Of a DNA stretch of 64,000 nt, positions 59,044 to 64,000 are shown in pieces. Positions within the stretch are counted from its first letter, which is position 1. Every line of letters begins with the position of its first letter. The stretch lies in contig CM072899.1 of the NCBI GenBank assembly GCA_037013685.1, positions 4,878,479-4,942,478 of the forward strand. The letters run 5' to 3'. A model generated the notes under the pieces. The model had not been told where the DNA came from. It made no database searches and saw only the letters and a list, made by a program, of their open reading frames with translations. This DNA is from Acridotheres tristis. Its lineage: Eukaryota; Chordata; Aves; Passeriformes; Sturnidae. The position numbers were made by a program, and so were the translations under genes.

Positions 59044-59730
59044 TTTATTCATCAGTAAAGTGCAAATACAGCAAGAGAAACCACCTTATAAAACAAACAT
59101 ACTCTGTGGGTGTTAAAGCAGCCTGAAATGTTCCTGTTAGTGCCAGCATGGTTGAAGGTTAGGAAATCTAAATTAATCACCATTATTTCAGAATTGTATG
59201 TAGAAGCCAATATTTGGTGGATTATATTTGTATAAATGCTTATTCATGTACAGACCTCTGATGTATAGAAGTACACTTTTCTCTGGTTTTGTTGTCAAAA
59301 TGTTCATGCTAATGTACTCTCAAACACATGGAACTTTAAGGTGGCCAAAAGTCTTATTTTCAACATGTGTGCACACATACATGCAAAGAAAAGATGTTTT
59401 TAAAAGGAACCACAACGATCTGGTTTTAACCTGTAGCACTCCTGAGACTTACTGAGTCACCTTATACCAAAGGAGGCAGTAGATTAAAATGAGCATTTCC
59501 CTCTTATTTCATATTGATCTGATCAATATTATGGAAGATGTTAAATATGGAAGAGATGGCTTTGTTTACAGGAAACACAAAAGGAGAAAATGATCAGCTG
59601 TACATGAAAATCCAGATGTGTCTCCTCACTGTCCTCAAGCAGCCACCGTGCACAGCATTGCAAGATAATGTTCAAATATCATTGGTGCTGTTAAGGTATT
59701 TATTAATAAAAAAATCAGAAAGACACCTGA
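59044..59730 (+). other. UBA3: UBA3 3' untranslated region
   Basis: About 690 bases of AT-rich sequence end just after AATAAA at 59705. The cleavage site is inferred. Confidence 0.7.
59705..59710 (+). terminator. UBA3: UBA3 polyadenylation signal
   Basis: AATAAA is followed by gagtttgtggcttttct, a GT-rich downstream element. An ATTAAA at 59775 is a weaker alternative. Confidence 0.7.
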
Positions 59731-59848
59731 GTTTGTGGCTTTTCTATGGACATTGAAGAGCATTTATAACTTCCATTAAAAAAATCTGGGGCATCATTTC
59801 GCTGCTTTAGTCAGACTTGAGCAGTGCCAGGTGCCACAACCTGAATAG

Positions 59849-59903
59849 TCTAGTCTGATGTGAAAATTCTAGTGAATGTGAAGGAAAATTCTAGTCTGAT
59901 GTG
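59849..59903 (+). repeat. Direct duplication of about 41 bp
   Basis: TCTAGTCTGATGTG occurs at 59849-59862 and again at 59890-59903, with aaaattctagt also repeated between. It lies between the UBA3 3' end and the following CR1 copy. Confidence 0.85.
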
Positions 59904-59956
59904 TTAGCTGTGTTTGAAGCTTACAATTTTTAAACTCTGAATTGCATAATTTAAAA

Positions 59957-60312
59957 GGACAAGGAGCAATGGGTGCAAATTGAACGAGAGGGAAATAGGG
60001 GGATAAGACAAGGAGTAGTGTGTACAAATGGAGTGAGGGGAGATAGGGGGATAGGACAAGGAGTAATAGGTACAAATTGAACGAGGGGAGATAGGTGTAG
60101 TGGGTACAAACTGGAAAAGGGGAAATTTGGGCTAGATACTCAGAATAAATTCTTTCCTGTGAGAGTAGTGAGGGGCTGGCACAGGTTGCCCAGAGAAGCT
60201 GTGGCTGCCGCAGCCCTGGTAGTGTTCCAGGCCAGGTCGGACGGGGTTTGGAGCGGGAGGTGTCCGTGCCCCGGCAGGGACTGGAGCCGGACGCTCTCTA
60301 AAATCCCTCCTA
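59957..60312 (+). mobile_element. CR1 LINE 3' segment with internal tandem expansion
   Basis: A 48-49-base unit starting (g/a)gacaaggag recurs at 59957, 60006 and 60054, with a further partial copy near 60095. It is followed by ordinary CR1 3' sequence: ggctggcacaggttgcccag, agaagctgtggctgccgcag, tgttccaggccaggtcggac. In normal CR1 copies the unit occurs once. The element ends about 235 bases before the TMF1 ATG. Confidence 0.88.
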
Positions 60313-60546
60313 GCCCTTGAACTGGAGGCGCTGTGAGGGCGGGCGCGGTGCCGGTCCCGCCTCCCGGACGTGTCGGGCCGGACGCGGCTGCGCCGGGCCC
60401 GGGTGCGACGTGGATCCGGCGGCGCCTGCGCGGGGCCCCCTCGCTCGGCTCCGCTCGGCTCCGCTCGGCTCCGCTGCTCTCCCTCAGCGCCGGCCCGGCC
60501 CGGCCCGGCCCCGCCGGCAGCGGGGACAGCTGCGGAGCCGCCGAGG
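60313..60546 (+). promoter_or_regulatory. TMF1: TMF1 CpG-island promoter and 5' UTR
   Basis: Dense CG dinucleotides, three exact copies of a 10-mer (ccgctcggct, around 60441-60474) and a cggcc tandem (60491-60512) precede the ATG. The transcription start is not determined. Confidence 0.7.
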
Positions 60547-60688
60547 ATGAGTTGGTTCAACGCCTCGCAGCTGTCCAGCTTCGCCAAGCAGGCGCTGTCG
60601 CAGGCGCAGAAATCCATCGACCGGGTGCTGGACATCCAGGCCGAGGAGAGCCCCTGGCCCGACGCCGTCATCCCCGACTACGGTGACG
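60547..60688 (+). CDS. TMF1: TMF1 exon 1
   Basis: It runs from ATG (A at -3) to donor gtaagg, 47 codons plus one base. It holds the conserved N-terminal motif and ends VIPDYGD. Confidence 0.94.
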
Positions 60689-63600
60689 GTAAGGGCAGGT
60701 CCTGCCGAGCCTCGGGGCCCTTCGGCCCGCCGGCCTCCTCCGCTGTGTCCGCCTTCCCTTGGGGAGGTTTAACCGGCTCCTCGTCCAAAAGCCTGGTTTA
60801 TATAATTCGCAGCCCCCCGGTTTATATAATCCACGTTGTGCTCCCTCCCGCGCCCCCCGTGCGGGGTGATGCCGGAACGAAGCCGGGGCAGGCTCAGCTC
60901 GGTGTCACCAGTGTCCTGCTTTTATAGCATGGGTGGCACTGAGCTTCGTATCCCTGCTTCTCGAGACGTTATCTATTTATTTATTTTTTTTTTGTGAGTG
61001 TCTAATGACTAGTAAAAGCTCCTCAATAATAAAAAAGGAGGAATCATGCTCTTTTCAGGAGCTTGCATGGGTTCGCTCTTTGCAATAGGAAGAGCGGAGT
61101 AGAAGCTGAAAGCCTGGTCCGTGTAAACCAAATGAAGTTTCCACTTTTTATGGCTTCCAGTTCATAACTCTCCAATATCTGTTGAAAGGAATGTGCTGCT
61201 GGAAAAGTTGTCATGGCTGTGAGGAAGTGTCTCCCCTGTGCGTGTGCTAATGGAGAACCTGAAGGAATGGTCAACCCTAAGCTGCTGTTTGGAAGGGAAA
61301 GAGCAAAAAGGAAACCTCTTATTAGAAACTCCTGCTAAAATAATATCTTAAAGATAATAATAATACAAAAAAAAAAAAAGGGCAACTAAGTCATCTGGAA
61401 TCAGTGTCATTGTTACAACTATATCTAGGAGAACTATGTGTATTTGGAAGAAGAGGAAGTTATTTCCAGGTGAAGCCACAGTGGAGTGAGATTTCTGAAA
61501 GCTGTAGCAACTGAAAATGTTTTCCAGGTTGGTTGCTCAGCAGAGGTCAGTTTGGAATGTCTTTGTCCCTTTGAGGGCTTGGCAGTCATGTAAGTAGTCT
61601 GGTGTCATCTTAAAATGCAAGAATTGTTAAGGGAAAACTTTGTCATGCTTAATTTCTCAAAGCTTTAGACCTGTCCAATCGTTTTTTAAATGTGATTTAT
61701 ATCTATCTAGTATTTATGGTAGTTCTGTAATTCATAAGAAGAGCAGCAAAGATCAGCCTGCATCTGGTTTTCAGGGAAAACATACTTGTTTTTTAGATGT
61801 CAAAATATGTTCTGAATGTTACAGTTAACTCAGAGCTTTTTTTTTCTGAAGCTGTTGAATCATGGACAAGGTAGCAATAAGTCAGATGCCTGTAGTAATA
61901 AATCACACATTTGTAGTATTTTGGGCAATGAAAACAGTAATTACCTGAATTGGAGATTTGAGGCCAACAGCTATCAACTGTTCTGAAAGTGGAAGCCAGC
62001 TTTAAATATTGTAACTCAGTGTTTTTAATAGATGCTGCTTATGGAGAGTTTGTTTTTAAGTAGCCTGAAATAGTTACGTTATCCAGATTATGTTTGTAGG
62101 TACAAAATTGGATATTTATTGATTTCTCTTTCTAACTTCAGATGCTACTGAAATTTGATGTTGAAATTCTTGTTCTTGCTGTTGACAAGTCCTGGAAAAC
62201 CTGCAAGAAATACAATAATGGGAATTGTTGATGTTGTTTTAGGGCAGTTTCAGAACTGAACAATTCAATATTTCTCTACAAAAGAAAATTCTCAGCTGGG
62301 CTGCTGCTGATTTTTATTGTCAGCTCCATGCTGATGCTCGATGTATGAGGAAAAATGAAGTCTGTCAGAAACTGAAGGGCAGGAACCCTTCTTACAGTGT
62401 AAATTCTGTAAATACTTAAAGCTTTTCCCCTCTGTTTTCAGTAATGGTGTGGGAAGTGTTTATATGCTACTTGCAGATAACTTTTAAGACCTTTCCTCCT
62501 CCTTTTTCAATCAGTATAATTCACTTAACTACAGCTTTTCAGGTTGCATTTCTTGAACTCCTTTTACTGTAGGGAAGCAGGAGGTCACATTTGCATTTGC
62601 TTGTAGCCTTCAAAGTGGTTTTCTTGCCTATCTCCCTTTTTTCCTTATTTTTTTAGGAACAAATTCCCTCATAAGTGGAGGATGGGACACATCTTCCTGG
62701 GGCTTGAGCTCAAATACAGAACCCCAGAATCAGCCAGTATCACCCACAGCCATCACAAAGCCTGTGAGGAGGACGGTAGTGGATGAATCTGAAAACTTCT
62801 TCAGTGCCTTTCTCTCCCCTACAGACGTTCAGAACATACAGAAAAACCCAGTGGTGTCTAAACCTCCAGCTAAATCACAGCGACCCAAAGAGGAGGTGAA
62901 AAGCACTTTAAAGGAGTCTCAACACTCCAGTCAGCTGGAAGGGCCAGTGACAACAGAGGCTGAAGTGAAGGATTCCTCCGTGACTGTCCTGGACTTGAAA
63001 AGCCTTGATATTCCCAAGGAGAAATTAGAAGAGAATGCTGTACTCAAATCTGATGCCCAGCATGAAGCAAGCACAAATGAAGTTACTGACCAGAAGGTGT
63101 CTGCTCTAAATTTTGAAGAGCCTGAAGATTCTCCTACCGAAAAATCCAGTGTAGGAGGGGATGGAGCAGCAGGTGCACCCGAGGGCACATCTCAGCCCCT
63201 TGGAGCAGGCACCAAAGACCTGGGTTTGGAAGGGAAGGAGAGAAAGACTGAGGACAGACAAAGCAATACCCCATCACCTCCCATCAGCACCTTCTCCTCA
63301 GGCACTTCCACAACGAGTGATATTGAAGTTCTGGACCACGAAAGTGTGATAAGTGAGAGCTCAGTAAGTTCCAGACAAGAAGCTGCAGATTCAAAATCCA
63401 GCCTTCACCTGATGCAGACATCGTTCCAGCTCTTATCCACGTCTGCCTGTGCGGATTATAATCGCTTAGATGACTTCCAGAAAATGACTGAGAGCTGTGG
63501 CTCCTCGGATGCTTTTGAAAGAATTGATTCATTCAGTGTGCAGTCCTTGGATAGCAGGAGTGTCAGTGAAATAAATTCAGATGATGAGTTATCAGGCAGG

Positions 63601-63897
63601 GCTTCTGCTTCGGCGCCTGTTGCTGTCAGTCCTTCCGTGCCAAAGACAGAAACGGTTGACACCCCGAAAAATAAATCTGAAAACTTGAATGATGCTCCTG
63701 TGTTACATGCTGAGGAAGCTGAGATGGAAGAGAGTGGGAGAAGTGCAACCCCTGTTAATTCTGAGCAGCCAGATGTTGTTTTGGTTGCTGCTGTGCAAAC
63801 TGTTGAAGAACAGGTTGTGAAGGAGGAGGCCGAGCCCCAGCAGGATGCTGGGGAACAATTGGTAGAAGAGGACACTGAGAAGCAAGAGCTTAAAAAG
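60547..63897 (+). CDS. TMF1: TMF1, TATA element modulatory factor 1, 5' part (2 exons, 461 codons)
   Basis: Joined exons 60547-60688 and 62657-63897 form an open frame of 461 codons; the gene runs past the window. The N-terminus MSWFNASQLSSFAKQALSQA followed by QKSIDRVLDIQ is the TMF1 signature. The second exon has AITKPVRRTVVDESENFFSA then FLSPTDVQ, NTPSPPISTFSSGTSTTSDI then EVLDHESVISE, and NRLDDFQKMTESC, all close to human TMF1. The protein (about 1,090 aa in human) is a Golgi coiled-coil golgin that binds RAB6 and tethers vesicles; it was first named for binding an HIV-1 LTR TATA element. Only the low-complexity Ser/Glu-rich N-terminal part lies here; the coiled coils are downstream. The middle part diverges most from human. 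The exon 2 border appears to be a GC donor. Confidence 0.95.
60689..62656 (+). other. TMF1 intron 1
   Basis: A GT-AG intron of about 2 kb, GC-rich at its start and AT-rich later, with an A run at about 61367-61378. No exon or repeat was recognised. Confidence 0.85.
62657..63897 (+). CDS. TMF1: TMF1 exon 2
   Basis: Acceptor tatttttttag; the frame then runs 1,241 bases. The phase-0 end KQELKK corresponds to where human TMF1 continues into TVEFLNEKLEKRE. The junction aaaaag/gcaagt is a GC donor with an otherwise perfect consensus. A GT four bases later would leave phase 1. Confidence 0.8.
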
Positions 63898-64000
63898 GCA
63901 AGTAAAACATGTATTGTAAACACACCTTTTAATTGGAAATGGGACTCCTGACTTTTTCTTACATTTTCCTGTATCTCTGCTTATTTGTATATTTGTTTAT
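63898..64000 (+). other. TMF1 intron 2, start only
   Basis: AT-rich sequence follows the proposed GC donor up to the window end. The next exon is outside. Confidence 0.7.

Noticed and set aside
63902..63903. GT donor four bases after the proposed GC donor of TMF1 exon 2
   Set aside because: It would end the exon in phase 1 with an extra Ala codon, and the consensus around it is poorer. It is not fully excluded without transcripts.

Overview
This is vertebrate nuclear DNA, and the repeats point to a bird. The evidence is widely spaced small exons with GT/AG borders, polyadenylation signals, CpG-rich promoters, and several fragments of the 3' end of CR1 LINEs, the typical avian retroposon, some with the ATTCTATG-like tail. 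I cannot name the species. The window holds five protein-coding genes that match, in order and orientation, the human 3p14.1 block: FRMD4B (+, 3' part), LMOD3 (+, complete), ARL6IP5 (-, complete), UBA3 (+, complete) and TMF1 (+, 5' part). I identified them by translating exons and comparing with remembered vertebrate proteins; no database was searched.

Layout. Bases 1-5280 are FRMD4B intron with an internal CpG-rich patch at about 3.0-3.7 kb. Twelve FRMD4B exons run from 5281 to 17184 (743 codons: end of the FERM domain, the cytohesin-binding CUPID/DUF3338 region, and the Ser-rich tail), with a 3' UTR to about 18.8 kb. A gene-poor stretch follows (18.8-27.5 kb). LMOD3 has three coding exons (27697-27993, 29578-30978, 33132-33158; 574 aa), the last only nine codons including stop. 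ARL6IP5 converges on LMOD3 (three exons, 188 aa, 3' UTR to about 35.48 kb). UBA3 has 18 coding exons (47102-59043, 463 aa) and all its catalytic and zinc-binding cysteines are visible. TMF1 starts at 60547; two exons (461 codons) lie in the window and the gene continues past the end.

How the genes relate. This is not an operon; each gene has its own promoter or poly(A) signal. UBA3 is the catalytic subunit of the NEDD8-activating enzyme, ARL6IP5 a PRA1-family ER membrane protein, TMF1 a Golgi coiled-coil tether, LMOD3 a skeletal-muscle actin nucleator, and FRMD4B a cortical scaffold for cytohesin/ARF6 signalling. ARL6IP5 and UBA3 are head to head about 2 kb apart. LMOD3 and ARL6IP5 are tail to tail.

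I found no undescribed multi-gene system. The points most worth a second look are a U12-type intron in UBA3, a probable GC-AG intron in TMF1, a 9-bp minisatellite just upstream of the UBA3 start codon, a CR1 copy with an internally triplicated segment just upstream of the TMF1 promoter, a near-perfect hairpin next to a direct repeat in an FRMD4B intron, and a CpG-rich patch with a good splice donor inside FRMD4B.
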